Assembly (NCBI RefSeq): GCF_009695815.1
Contig: NZ_VUNE01000002.1
Span: forward strand, 186,001 to 250,000
Reading direction: 5' to 3'
DNA: 64,000 nt
Source of the DNA: Peptostreptococcus porci
Lineage (GTDB): Bacteria > Bacillota > Clostridia > Peptostreptococcales > Peptostreptococcaceae
The position numbers and the translations under genes are program-made. This document shows, piece by piece, positions 40,754 to 50,218 of this stretch. Under the pieces are notes generated by a model. It was not told the origin of the DNA. It was given only the letters and a program-made list of their open reading frames with translations, and did not search any database. Numbering within the stretch: position 1 is the stretch's first letter; every line of letters starts with the position of its first letter.

Positions 40754-41572
40754 CCCCCTTAAAATTTCTATTTCCTCTTTATATCCATCGAAATCATTTG
40801 GTGTCTCTAAAATCATTGGAAGAGTCTTTAAATACGGATGGTTTACTATTTTTTTAAACGTTTCGATTCCCAAATATCCGTCGCCTATTTTTTCGTGTCT
40901 ATCCTTGTGTGCTCCAAGAGGATTTTTACTGTCGTTTAAATGTAGGGCTTTCAATTTGTCAATACCTATAATCCTATCAAACTCAGATAACACAAAGTCC
41001 AAATCATTTGTGATATCATATCCACCATCACTCACATGACAAGTATCCAAACAAACACCTATTTTATCCTTGAGCTTCACCTTGTCGATAATTTGCTTCA
41101 GCTCTTCAAACGACCTTCCGACTTCTGTTCCTTTGCCTGCCATCGTTTCAAGCAAAATCGTAGTAGTCATAGCTTCAAAAATCACCTCATTTAAAAGCTC
41201 GGCAATCAGTTCTATGCCTTTTTCTGCGCCCTGCTTCACATGACTTCCTGGATGAAAATTGTAATAATTATTCGGTATCAATTCCATCCTCTCAATATCT
41301 TCTTTCATAGCCATCCTTGCAAATTCCCTAGTCTTTTCATCAGAACTCGCCAAATTCATCGTATATGGAGCGTGTGCAACCAGTTTTTCAAATTTATTTT
41401 CCTTTAAATATTCATTGAATCTCTCTATATCGTCTAAATCAAGCTTTCTAGCACTTCCACCTCTGGGATTTCTAGTAAAAAATGCAAAAGTATTTGCATT
41501 CATTTTTGTTGCCTCTTTCGCCATATTCAGATATCCCTTCGATATGGAAAGATGTGAACCTATTTTTATCAT
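40739..41572 (-). CDS. nfo: Endonuclease IV (AP endonuclease)
   Basis: Cleaves DNA at abasic sites during base excision repair. 277 aa, normal. Metal-binding motifs are visible: [68 protein letters not shown]. Start ATG 41572, after a GAGGT stretch. The next gene, tpx, is divergent, so both oxidative-damage genes share an upstream region. Confidence 0.97.
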   Translation of the reverse strand: MIKIGSHLSISKGYLNMAKEATKMNANTFAFFTRNPRGGSARKLDLDDIERFNEYLKENKFEKLVAHAPYTMNLASSDEKTREFARMAMKEDIERMELIPNNYYNFHPGSHVKQGAEKGIELIAELLNEVIFEAMTTTILLETMAGKGTEVGRSFEELKQIIDKVKLKDKIGVCLDTCHVSDGGYDITNDLDFVLSEFDRIIGIDKLKALHLNDSKNPLGAHKDRHEKIGDGYLGIETFKKIVNHPYLKTLPMILETPNDFDGYKEEIEILRGLEEL

Positions 41573-41896
41573 ACTTATACCTCACCTTTATTCCTTTTTA
41601 TTTTTCAGTTTACTAATCTCTAGTTTATCACATATTTGTTATTATTAGTTTAATATCTATATATGAAATACCCAAATAATATTTATCCAAATTAACTTTT
41701 TGATGTTAGTTTTAAAAAAACTCGCCAAAGCATTTTATTTTTCAGTAATATTTTTTCAGTTATATTTCTAAAATAAATTATCTTGATATTTTGTTTATTT
41801 ATGATTATTGACATATACAATGGGTATGAATATAACATAAGGCTTAATTTAATTGTATCAAATTAATAATATATATAAGTAATTCGGAGGTAAAAA
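41573..41896. other. Divergent intergenic region between nfo and tpx
   Basis: 324 A/T-rich bases; the only clear element is the tpx promoter at 41808-41836. Confidence 0.6.
41808..41836 (+). promoter_or_regulatory. Promoter of tpx
   Basis: TTGACA, 17 bases, TATAAC, about 60 bases before the start codon. Confidence 0.7.
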
Positions 41897-42403
41897 ATGG
41901 AAAAGAGATCAGTAACAACATTCGCAGGTAATCCTGTAACATTGGTAGGCAAGGAAGTAAAGGTTGGAGATAAAGCTCCTGACTTCGTATGTTTAAAAAG
42001 TGATTTATCACCTTTCACTTTGGAAGATGTAAAAGGCAAAATCAAATTGATAAGTGTTGTTCCATCTGTTGATACAGGTGTTTGTGAACTTCAGACAATC
42101 AGATTTAACAAAGAAGCTTCTGCTTTAGATGATGTAGCAATAATAACAATAAGTTGCGACCTACCTTTCGCTCAAGCAAGATTCTGCGGAGATAAGGGAA
42201 TAGAAAATGCAGTAGTAGTATCTGACTACAAGGACACTTCATTTGGTTTAAACTATGGATTCTTAATCGACGAGTTTAGATTATTAAACAGAGGTATCGT
42301 TGTTATAGATAAAGATGACACAGTTAAATATGTAGAATATGTGTCAGAGGTAACTAATCATCCAGACTATGACAAAGCATTAGAAGCTGTAAAATCATTA
42401 TAA
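41897..42403 (+). CDS. tpx: Thiol peroxidase (atypical 2-Cys peroxiredoxin)
   Basis: Reduces peroxides in the cytoplasm. 168 aa, normal. The peroxidatic Cys is in SVDTGVCELQT and the resolving Cys in FAQARFCGDKGIENAVVVSD, the typical Tpx pattern. ATG 41897 follows TCGGAGG. Followed by a tandem 28-bp duplication and a strong terminator. Confidence 0.97.
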   Translation: MEKRSVTTFAGNPVTLVGKEVKVGDKAPDFVCLKSDLSPFTLEDVKGKIKLISVVPSVDTGVCELQTIRFNKEASALDDVAIITISCDLPFAQARFCGDKGIENAVVVSDYKDTSFGLNYGFLIDEFRLLNRGIVVIDKDDTVKYVEYVSEVTNHPDYDKALEAVKSL

Positions 42404-42409
42404 TAATGT

Positions 42410-42465
42410 ATTTTAATATGGTTAAGCATATCTATATATTTTAATATACTTAAGCATATCCATAT
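42410..42465. repeat. 28-bp tandem duplication after tpx
   Basis: 42410-42437 and 42438-42465 are 28-base copies with only three differences (core ATTTTAATAT, TTAAGCATATC). The first begins 7 bases after the tpx stop codon. Confidence 0.9.
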
Positions 42466-42483
42466 AATTTATCAAAAAAGCTC

Positions 42484-42499
42484 GCTACTTAATAGTAGC
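42484..42499 (+). other. Small hairpin before the tpx terminator
   Basis: GCTACT-TAAT-AGTAGC, perfect 6-bp stem. Confidence 0.5.
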
Positions 42500-42501
42500 A
42501 T

Positions 42502-42555
42502 AAAAAAGAACTCGAGTATCCTTATCAACGAAATGAATATCACGAGTTCTTTTTT
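42502..42555. terminator. Bidirectional terminator between tpx and the giant adhesin gene
   Basis: AAAAAAGAACTCG (42502-42514) pairs perfectly with CGAGTTCTTTTTT (42543-42555), with A/T tracts on both sides. Confidence 0.88.
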
Positions 42556-42629
42556 AGTATTTTTATTGTATTATTTTAGTAGTTTTTTTATATATCATTT
42601 TAGCTAAATCTCGTTTTATTTTATCATTG

Positions 42630-45600
42630 TTAGCTATATCTTGATTGCTGTCTTTTAAAAAGCAATATTGCTATCGACATAATTGATATACCAATTACTG
42701 TAAAAATCAAGCTTCCTATACCGCCGGTACCTGGATACTCCTGATTTGTGAAGTTGATCATTTGGATTGACAGCCTGTTGTCCTTTGAAGTAACTTTAAC
42801 CTCTTCACCATCAACACCGTCTGACAGTGTAATCTTTCCATTTGAAAGCGTAAATTCAAATGGCTTGATTTTATTGTATGCATTTGGAGCTTCCAGCTCT
42901 TCCACTTTGTATACACCATCATCTAGTGAAAATACAGCATCTCCCGCATTTGAAGTTTTCCACGTCAATGCATTTTCATTTTCAAGCACCACGCCCTCAT
43001 AGTTTGCTTGATGCCAATCCAAATCACTAAATTGTGGCATTTTGGTGCTGTCTTTTGAAGAAAGCTTTAGCTTTACACCCAAAAGAGTTTTATCTGTCAA
43101 TTTGCTCAGCTTCTGAATGCTTATATTTGTCTTTACTTTTTCATTTTTTATCTTGATGTACATCCTATTTGTATTGACAGTCTCATTCGTATCAACGACA
43201 ACTTTTTCATTATTATTCAATACTTTAAATCGTGTAACTGCCTTATTGAGAGTTCCATCATGAGATTGCTTGTCTTCATACAGCTCTAGTAAAGTCGGTT
43301 TGGACAATTTTACATATCCATTTGGCGCCTCTGTTTCAACCAATGCGTATTTGCCCAGCGTTTTTGCATTAAAAGGATCTATCACAGTTGATGTACCATC
43401 GGTAATTGATATCTCATGTATAAGATTTGCCTCGTTTATCTTAGTCGCAATATTACCTTCAGTTGTGTCTTCATCCACCTTATAGAGCTTAAACTTCGCT
43501 GTTCCAGTTATCTTATTTCCCGACATATCGAGCTTTTCCAATACCAACTTTGGATTTTGAATATTACCAATAAATGCTATATTCTCTTCTGAAGTGAGAT
43601 TTTTTTGCATTTTTGCAGTTATAGTCTTGCCGATATTTTCATAAATCTTTGCATTTATTTCCTTTACAGAAAACCACTTACTTAGAACTGGCTCTTTATT
43701 TACAAATCTTATATATCTTGCGTAAAGAGTCATATTTTTTTCACTTACATCGCCTTGATTCGTGCTTGCTTCTGAATATGATTTATATGTTTTCCATTTG
43801 ACGTTATCTACTGAATATTCCATATCAAAGCTCGATATTCTATCGTTGTGGTTATTTTCCTGCCCTTGCATAAAAGTAACTTCGTGAATTAGCTTTGGAG
43901 CACCCAAATCAATTCCAATATAAGTACCAACTCTAATATTGTTGTTTCCATAATCGCCACTTCCTGGTCCACCCAAAGTATTTCCCGGATCTGTTTGATG
44001 CCAAATTGCTGATGTATTGACATTTCCGTCAATCGCATAGCCATCACTTGAATCTCCGATATTTTGACTTAGAAGACTATCCTTGATAAGTGTCCTCTGA
44101 GATTCTACATATGTATGGTTTGCATTTGAAGCCGGTAATTTGAATATATGAACATTTCCATCATCATCTGCAATAACCTTATAAATCAATCTATCTGCAA
44201 CATAACCAGAAGGTGGCTGTGTTTCTTCAAGAATGTATTCGCCCTTTGTAAGACCTGTAAAAACAAAATTTTCATTTGCTTTTTGTTTTATTATCTGTGG
44301 TTCAAAGGTATTATCATTTATCTTTGATAATTTAAACTCCATTTCAGATGTTATATGACGACCAGTTGATTCTATCCCCTTTATTCTTTTTGAAATCGCA
44401 AAACCAACTGTATCATTGACAACTGTGTACAACAAGTTTTCTGAATCTACAATAGACATCGGCACTGAATTTTTTGTCACAAGATTTCCATCAGAGTCGG
44501 TTATCACAACATTATTTTTCGATTTTACATCTACATTAAATGTTTTGTCGGTTTTTATGTAACCGGAGCCTGCACTAACTTCCTCTAGCTTATATTTATG
44601 ACCTTCAAGCAAACTTGGGAAGACAACATATCCATACTCGTCTATTCCATGTTCAAAAACATTGTTTATATCTTTATCCGTCATTCTGAATACAAAAGTT
44701 TTCTTTAGTAGAGGACGAACGTGAGTAGGGTTATATCCAAGATTTGTAATATGATAAGAATCTTGCTGCTGTAGTACGTGTTCAGCTCTAACAAATTGCT
44801 TTGTAGCACCATCCCATTTATAGAATACACGTTCTCCATTTTCTTTTTTTACCATCAATATATTACCGTATCTAGTTATAACAGAAAAATTATCCTTATC
44901 GATCATCTCAATCTTTGTCAATGGATTACCATCGGCATCAGTTACTGATGTATCATTTCCATTATCTATTATTCTTAGAGTAAATGAATCCTCCAAAAGT
45001 AATGGTCTTGTAGGCTTGAAGATTTTACCGCTCTGGCTTCTCCACTCGTCCTTACCGCTTACCTTTGTATATATTTCACCTTTTTCATCTTTATATGTAA
45101 CTTCACTTCCATTTACTATTTGTGTATATTTGTTTAGGAGATTATCCTCAAATATCAAATTTCCGTCCTTGTCTTTTACCTGAGAAACTGCTCTTCCATA
45201 TTGATTTACATATGCTTTTTTTGATTCATCATAAGTGAATGTATTTCCATATGTATCAATATACTGCATTTTTCCGTCTTTTAATTCATAAACCGGCTTT
45301 ACAACGTTATTGTTTGGATCTGCCTTTCTTATCTTGAAAAATCCAATTGAATCCTTTGGAGTTATTGTATCTGCAAGACCATAACCAAAACCAGATGTCG
45401 GTATATAATAATCGTCATGAGTACGCTGCTTTGTACCAGTATAACTCCACATTCCTATCTTATAGGCATCCTTACCTTCAAATTTCGACGGATCCTTTTT
45501 TCTAGCCCTAAGAACTCCAAAATAAGTCTGGTGTTGATGCCAATTAAAGTTTGCATACCAAGATCCGTCATTCTGCTTTGCAAAGGCTAACCCTTGAACA

Positions 45601-46787
45601 GTTTGACCAGTATCGAAATATGCCATAGGCGGAACTATGGAGTTTGGAGATAACCTTGAATAGTCAACAGATCCGTTGCTATCAAACCCCTTATATAATT
45701 TAATCTCTTCAATATCAAGAGTATTATCTATAGGATATATGTTTACATTTCTACCCGCAGTTGAGTCTGTTGCTCCTTTATTGGCTTGATAAATAAAATG
45801 ATAATATATGTACTCTCTATCTTCATAATGAGGATACAAATGCTCTTTACCAAATGAAGTTACATTACCTCCTCCCCAGTATTTAAACAATTCTGTTTCA
45901 TAATTTACGAACATACCCGATTTATCAGGATTCCCATTGGCATCATTCAACTCGACAGGATTCGCATTCATATATTTTGATACATACGTTATATCTCTAC
46001 CGATAAATGCTCTATGGTTGTTCATCAACTCGGCACCTGCCTGAACTCTCATCAACAAATTATTCGGTCTAAACCCTGTAAAGAAGTAGTATTTTGATAG
46101 CTGATATTCCAAATCTTCGACATCCCAAGGCCATTGTTTTTTCCCTTTTCTGACATGTCTACCGTTACCATCGGTGATTGCTTCAAATCGTGAATTTAGT
46201 GAGGAATTTGCATTGAAAGGGTCGTTCATAGTCTCACCTATTATTGCATCTCCCTCGATAACCCCCTTGTCATTTGCATATTTCTGAACGACAAACGTCA
46301 ACTCTCCTTTTTTTGTATAATAGACATTTAATAGTGGTACACCATATGGATTTTGAGCGTCACCTCTCGTTTTTACTACAAAAAATATATTGTCATGTCT
46401 ATTATTGTACCTATTCGGCTGACTATCCAATGATGCATATGGAACTTCTTCATTATCACCATACATAGGCATCTTATTAATCATCAGCTGTTCGCCATAG
46501 TTTAGAGTAAAATAGTCGCCCTCTTTTGCTTCTTTTGGAAGCTTAAACTTAATATCCATCCCTGCACCGTACTCATTATAACCAAATTGACCCGTGCTAT
46601 ACTCGTAGTAACCAAAGGTATCAATATTTGCATAGGTAATACCATAGACATTATCTATGTTTGTTACATTTACACCCTCTGCAAGAGTTTTTTCAGATTC
46701 AAATCTGTACCCAGAAATAAATGTGATAAGTGTCGCAAATAGACAAGCGATACATAAAAAACTATTCTTCCGGCGATTTCTTCTCAT
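42630..46787 (-). CDS. Giant sortase-anchored surface adhesin with SpaA/Cna-B and discoidin domains
   Basis: 1385 aa. Signal segment (about 8-28), a large N-terminal adhesin-like region of unknown fold (to about 560), prealbumin-like SpaA/Cna-B domains with E-boxes (KLEEVSAGSGY, ILEETQPPSGYV), an F5/8 type C (discoidin-like) domain (DGYAIDGNVNTSAIWH to the FSVKEINAKIY end), two further SpaA domains (ALVETEAPNGYV, YKVEELEAPNAYN), and the C-terminal signal YPGTGG, hydrophobic helix and KRQQSRYS. ATG 46787 follows TAGGG; the ATG at 46829 lacks a ribosome binding site. No sortase nearby. Confidence 0.92.
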   Translation of the reverse strand: MRRNRRKNSFLCIACLFATLITFISGYRFESEKTLAEGVNVTNIDNVYGITYANIDTFGYYEYSTGQFGYNEYGAGMDIKFKLPKEAKEGDYFTLNYGEQLMINKMPMYGDNEEVPYASLDSQPNRYNNRHDNIFFVVKTRGDAQNPYGVPLLNVYYTKKGELTFVVQKYANDKGVIEGDAIIGETMNDPFNANSSLNSRFEAITDGNGRHVRKGKKQWPWDVEDLEYQLSKYYFFTGFRPNNLLMRVQAGAELMNNHRAFIGRDITYVSKYMNANPVELNDANGNPDKSGMFVNYETELFKYWGGGNVTSFGKEHLYPHYEDREYIYYHFIYQANKGATDSTAGRNVNIYPIDNTLDIEEIKLYKGFDSNGSVDYSRLSPNSIVPPMAYFDTGQTVQGLAFAKQNDGSWYANFNWHQHQTYFGVLRARKKDPSKFEGKDAYKIGMWSYTGTKQRTHDDYYIPTSGFGYGLADTITPKDSIGFFKIRKADPNNNVVKPVYELKDGKMQYIDTYGNTFTYDESKKAYVNQYGRAVSQVKDKDGNLIFEDNLLNKYTQIVNGSEVTYKDEKGEIYTKVSGKDEWRSQSGKIFKPTRPLLLEDSFTLRIIDNGNDTSVTDADGNPLTKIEMIDKDNFSVITRYGNILMVKKENGERVFYKWDGATKQFVRAEHVLQQQDSYHITNLGYNPTHVRPLLKKTFVFRMTDKDINNVFEHGIDEYGYVVFPSLLEGHKYKLEEVSAGSGYIKTDKTFNVDVKSKNNVVITDSDGNLVTKNSVPMSIVDSENLLYTVVNDTVGFAISKRIKGIESTGRHITSEMEFKLSKINDNTFEPQIIKQKANENFVFTGLTKGEYILEETQPPSGYVADRLIYKVIADDDGNVHIFKLPASNANHTYVESQRTLIKDSLLSQNIGDSSDGYAIDGNVNTSAIWHQTDPGNTLGGPGSGDYGNNNIRVGTYIGIDLGAPKLIHEVTFMQGQENNHNDRISSFDMEYSVDNVKWKTYKSYSEASTNQGDVSEKNMTLYARYIRFVNKEPVLSKWFSVKEINAKIYENIGKTITAKMQKNLTSEENIAFIGNIQNPKLVLEKLDMSGNKITGTAKFKLYKVDEDTTEGNIATKINEANLIHEISITDGTSTVIDPFNAKTLGKYALVETEAPNGYVKLSKPTLLELYEDKQSHDGTLNKAVTRFKVLNNNEKVVVDTNETVNTNRMYIKIKNEKVKTNISIQKLSKLTDKTLLGVKLKLSSKDSTKMPQFSDLDWHQANYEGVVLENENALTWKTSNAGDAVFSLDDGVYKVEELEAPNAYNKIKPFEFTLSNGKITLSDGVDGEEVKVTSKDNRLSIQMINFTNQEYPGTGGIGSLIFTVIGISIMSIAILLFKRQQSRYS

Positions 46788-47236
46788 AATTTCCCTATCA
46801 TTTCTGAAATTTTTTTTACCGCTTTTCATAACTTTTTAAACCTCAATTCTAAATTTACAAATCAAAAAACACTTTTTTATATAATAAATATAATTTCAAA
46901 TTTTAATAAAATTAAAACTAACAAAATAATAGACCATTAAATTAATTGATATCTATATAATTAATATTGCAATTAGTGCAGTATGTGTGCATAAAATATT
47001 TATTATTTTTTAAATGTAAATTTATTTAATTTCTATTTATTACATTATACATCATTTATTTTTCTTCAACAATACCTATAGCGAAATATTAACCTCTTAT
47101 ATCCATTAAATTAACACTTAATATTTTGTGAATATTTTCAATTTATTGTATAATATATATAAACATTGTTGTTATCAAGGTTAAATTATCTTAAATAAAT
47201 ATTATCTTTATCGTAAAAAAAGGAGAGTGAAAATTA
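46788..47236. other. Divergent intergenic region between the adhesin and DUF1538 genes
   Basis: 449 bases, very A/T-rich. Holds the DUF1538 promoter (47126-47154). No c-di-GMP riboswitch or other known leader was recognised upstream of the adhesin. Confidence 0.6.
47126..47154 (+). promoter_or_regulatory. Promoter of the DUF1538/P-II operon
   Basis: TTGTGA, 17 bases, TATAAT, about 82 bases before the start codon. Confidence 0.65.
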
Positions 47237-48724
47237 TTGAATGTAATAAGATCAAAGTTAAAAGAAACTACATTTTCTATTTTACCCATTACAATTATCG
47301 TCATTATTCTAAACTTCACACTTACACCCATCGGTGGCACATCATTGATAAAATTCGTAATAGGGTCTTTTCTAATGATTGTTGGATTGGCAATTTTTTT
47401 ATTGGGTATTGATATTGGAATCACACCAGTAGGAAGCATTATGGGTCAGGGTATTGCAAAATCAAATAAAATTTGGATAGTTGCAATATCGGGAATGGTT
47501 TTGGGATTTATCATTTCCATTGCAGAGCCTGATCTACACATTCTAGCAAACCAAGTTTCTAATGTTACAGACGGCGTAATTTCAAAGAATGCCATATTGA
47601 TATGCGTTTCCATCGGAATCGCCGTACTTATTTCAATAGGGTTGCTAAGAATAGTTTATAATACACCGCTTTATAGAGTTTTGACGGTGCTTTACGGAGT
47701 TATTTTCATGCTATCAATTTTTTCTTCAAGGGAGTTTTTAGCAATTTCGTTTGATGCATCTGGAGCGACTACAGGTGCACTAACAGTTCCATTTATGCTT
47801 GCACTGTCTGTCGGTATTTCAAAAATAAAGAGAGATAGTAAGGCATCAGAGAAGGATAGCTTCGGCTTGGTAGCAATTGCCTCAACCGGTGCTATAATGT
47901 CTGTATTGATTATGGGATTGATAAGAGGTATAAATAATATTTCAGGAGAAATCTCAATTTCATCACAGAATAGCACGCAAGGAATAATAGCACCTTTTTT
48001 GCATGGCATCCCACATACGACGATGGAGGTATTAATAGCTCTATCACCTATATTGATTATTTTCCTAATTTTTGATAGACTATACTTCAAGCTATCGAAG
48101 CAGGTATTATACAGAATACTTTTCGGAATACTATTTTCTCTAATTGGCTTGGTATTATTCTTAGTTGGTGTAAATTCTGGGTTCATGAAGGTAGGAGAAA
48201 TCGTTGGATATAAATTAACTCTATTAGATAATAATTTCTATCCAATTGCAATTGGATTTGTACTTGGTACAGTGACAATACTCGCCGAACCTGCAGTCCA
48301 TGTTCTTACTCATCAAATCGAGGATGTAACTAGTGGATATGTAGATAGAAAGCTCGTCTTGATCACACTATCAATTGGTGTTGCAATCGCTGTATCATTG
48401 TCAATACTTAGAATATTAGTTCCCAAAATACAATTGTGGCACTATCTACTTCCAGGCTATGCAATTGCAATAATACTGACATATATTTCGCCAAAGCTGT
48501 TCGTGGGTATTGCATTTGACTCTGGCGGCGTCGCTTCTGGACCTATGGCAGCAACATTTGTACTAGCGTTTGCTCAAGGAATTGCACAAGGTACAGAGGG
48601 TGCAAATGTTGTAATTGATGGATTTGGAATTATATCCATGATTGCCATGACTCCATTGATTGCTCTACAAATATTGGGTATAGTATTCAAACGTAAATCT
48701 TCGCAGGAGGTAAAAGATGATTAG
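47237..48724 (+). CDS. DUF1538 membrane protein with two internal repeats
   Basis: 495 aa, about 12 hydrophobic helices in two homologous halves. Repeated signatures: SIAEPDLHILANQVSNVTDG with ILAEPAVHVLTHQIEDVTSG, and SFDASGATTGALTVPF with AFDSGGVASGPMAATF. Start TTG 47237, 11 bases after AGGAG; the ATG at 47241 is in a closed frame. The inverted repeat halves suggest a transporter, substrate unknown. The P-II gene starts inside its last codons, so the pair probably forms a gated transport system like Amt/GlnK. Confidence 0.85.
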   Translation: MNVIRSKLKETTFSILPITIIVIILNFTLTPIGGTSLIKFVIGSFLMIVGLAIFLLGIDIGITPVGSIMGQGIAKSNKIWIVAISGMVLGFIISIAEPDLHILANQVSNVTDGVISKNAILICVSIGIAVLISIGLLRIVYNTPLYRVLTVLYGVIFMLSIFSSREFLAISFDASGATTGALTVPFMLALSVGISKIKRDSKASEKDSFGLVAIASTGAIMSVLIMGLIRGINNISGEISISSQNSTQGIIAPFLHGIPHTTMEVLIALSPILIIFLIFDRLYFKLSKQVLYRILFGILFSLIGLVLFLVGVNSGFMKVGEIVGYKLTLLDNNFYPIAIGFVLGTVTILAEPAVHVLTHQIEDVTSGYVDRKLVLITLSIGVAIAVSLSILRILVPKIQLWHYLLPGYAIAIILTYISPKLFVGIAFDSGGVASGPMAATFVLAFAQGIAQGTEGANVVIDGFGIISMIAMTPLIALQILGIVFKRKSSQEVKDD

Positions 48725-49373
48725 CATAAAAAATGAAATTGAATTGGTCTGTGTTATTGTAAACTACGGGTTGAGTAAAAAAATCGAGAAATTAGCCAGA
48801 CAAAATGGTTCGAAATATACTTCCTGTGTAATTGCAAAAGGTACATCGAACACAGGAATAATGAATTTGATGGGTCTATCTGACACTAGAAAAGAAATTG
48901 TTTATTTGATTATGGAAAGCGAAAAAGTCGACTCTTTTTTAAATGAGTTGGATTCCAAATACAAATTTTATAAAGCAAATCATGGAATAGCATTTGCAAT
49001 ATCTGTAAGTGGTCTTATTGGATGTCATTACAATTATTGCGATGATAGAAGCTTGGAGGAAAAAAATATGAACGACTTAATTACAGTTATAGTAGATAAA
49101 GGAAAAGCTGAAGATGTTGTATCAGCAGCTTCAAAAGGTGGAGCAAAGGGCGGAACGATTATAAATGCACGAGGCTCGGCATCAGATTCTCCTTGTCAAA
49201 AAATATTTGCAGTCGAAATAGAGCCTGAAAAGGAAATTGTAATTATAATTTCTGAATCAGATAAGACTGACAGTATTGTAGAATCAATCAATAAAGAAAT
49301 GGATCTAGGAAAACCAAATAGCGGAGTCCTATTCGTTCAACCAGTTAAGAGAACATTGGGAATACAGAAATAA
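48717..49373 (+). CDS. P-II-family regulator with two P-II domains in tandem
   Basis: 218 aa. The second domain (about 115-218) is a clear P-II module (TVIVDKGKAEDVVSAASKGG, GGTIINARGSAS, FAVEIEPEKEIVIII); the first (about 8-105) is more diverged (VCVIVNYGLSKKIEKLARQNG, EIVYLIMESEKV). Free-standing P-II proteins normally have one domain and trimerise; a tandem form changes the symmetry. Overlaps the DUF1538 gene by 8 bases with GGAGG inside that gene, so translation is coupled. Confidence 0.87.
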   Translation: MISIKNEIELVCVIVNYGLSKKIEKLARQNGSKYTSCVIAKGTSNTGIMNLMGLSDTRKEIVYLIMESEKVDSFLNELDSKYKFYKANHGIAFAISVSGLIGCHYNYCDDRSLEEKNMNDLITVIVDKGKAEDVVSAASKGGAKGGTIINARGSASDSPCQKIFAVEIEPEKEIVIIISESDKTDSIVESINKEMDLGKPNSGVLFVQPVKRTLGIQK

Positions 49374-49375
49374 GA

Positions 49376-49450
49376 AAAAGGGCTGATTAATATATGTCAA
49401 TTCTACTGGCTTGCCCAGCAAGGATTACACATATTTTAATCAGCCTTTTA
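49376..49450. terminator. Convergent terminator with nested hairpin
   Basis: AAAAGGGCTGATTAA pairs with TTAATCAGCC-TTTT; an inner CTTGC/GCAAG hairpin occupies the loop. It lies between the P-II and pflA stops. Confidence 0.85.
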
Positions 49451-49465
49451 CATATTATTTATTAA

Positions 49466-50209
49466 TTATTTTCTACTATCGGCAAAATTATCATAGCCCG
49501 CCTCAATAAATATATTTTTTGCATTTTGAACGTCCTGTTCATTTGCGGGTCTAATATCAGATAAAGAATACTCTTCATCAAACTCTTTCCACTTATATTT
49601 CCCCATTTCATGGTATGGCAAAAACTCAAACCTCTCCACGTTATCAAGCTGTTTTAAGAATTCTGCCATATCCCTCAAATCAGACTTGTCATCAGTAATA
49701 GTCGGAACCAACACGTGTCTAATCCACACAGGAATATTTTTTTCATTGAGATGCAAAGCCAATTTTAAAGCAGCTTCGGAACTATACCCCGTCAACCATT
49801 TGGATTTTTCTGGAGATATGTGCTTAACATCGAGCAAAACCAAATCCGTATATTCCAAAATCATATCGATTTTTTTTATATCGACCAGACCACTCGTATC
49901 CAAACAAGTGTGTATGTTATTTTGCTTTGCAAGCTTGAACACATCTCTCACAAATTCAGCCTGTATGGTCGGCTCTCCACCAGAAATTGTAATGCCACCA
50001 CCAGATGCAGAGTAATAAGCTTTATATCTTAAAACATCTTTTATTACCTCTTCTGGAGAAATCATCTTGCCAGCTCCTATTTCCCACGTATCTCTATTGT
50101 GACAATATCTACATCTTAAAATACAGCCCTGCAAAAACAACACATATCTAATTCCCGGTCCATCTACAGTTCCAAAAGTTTCTATTGAGTGTATATTTCC
50201 TAGTTTCAT
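49466..50209 (-). CDS. pflA: Pyruvate formate-lyase activating enzyme
   Basis: Radical SAM enzyme that installs the glycyl radical on PflB. 247 aa, normal. The [4Fe-4S] motif CILRCRYCHNRDTW and the SAM-binding GGGITISGGEPTIQ are visible, with DTVDGPGIRY-like TFGTVDGPGIRYV at the start. It follows pflB by 9 bases. Confidence 0.97.
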   Translation of the reverse strand: MKLGNIHSIETFGTVDGPGIRYVLFLQGCILRCRYCHNRDTWEIGAGKMISPEEVIKDVLRYKAYYSASGGGITISGGEPTIQAEFVRDVFKLAKQNNIHTCLDTSGLVDIKKIDMILEYTDLVLLDVKHISPEKSKWLTGYSSEAALKLALHLNEKNIPVWIRHVLVPTITDDKSDLRDMAEFLKQLDNVERFEFLPYHEMGKYKWKEFDEEYSLSDIRPANEQDVQNAKNIFIEAGYDNFADSRK

Positions 50210-50218
50210 ATCATTATC

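Noticed and set aside
46788-47236. c-di-GMP riboswitch in front of the giant adhesin
   Set aside because: The conserved aptamer cores are absent and the region is almost purely A/T.
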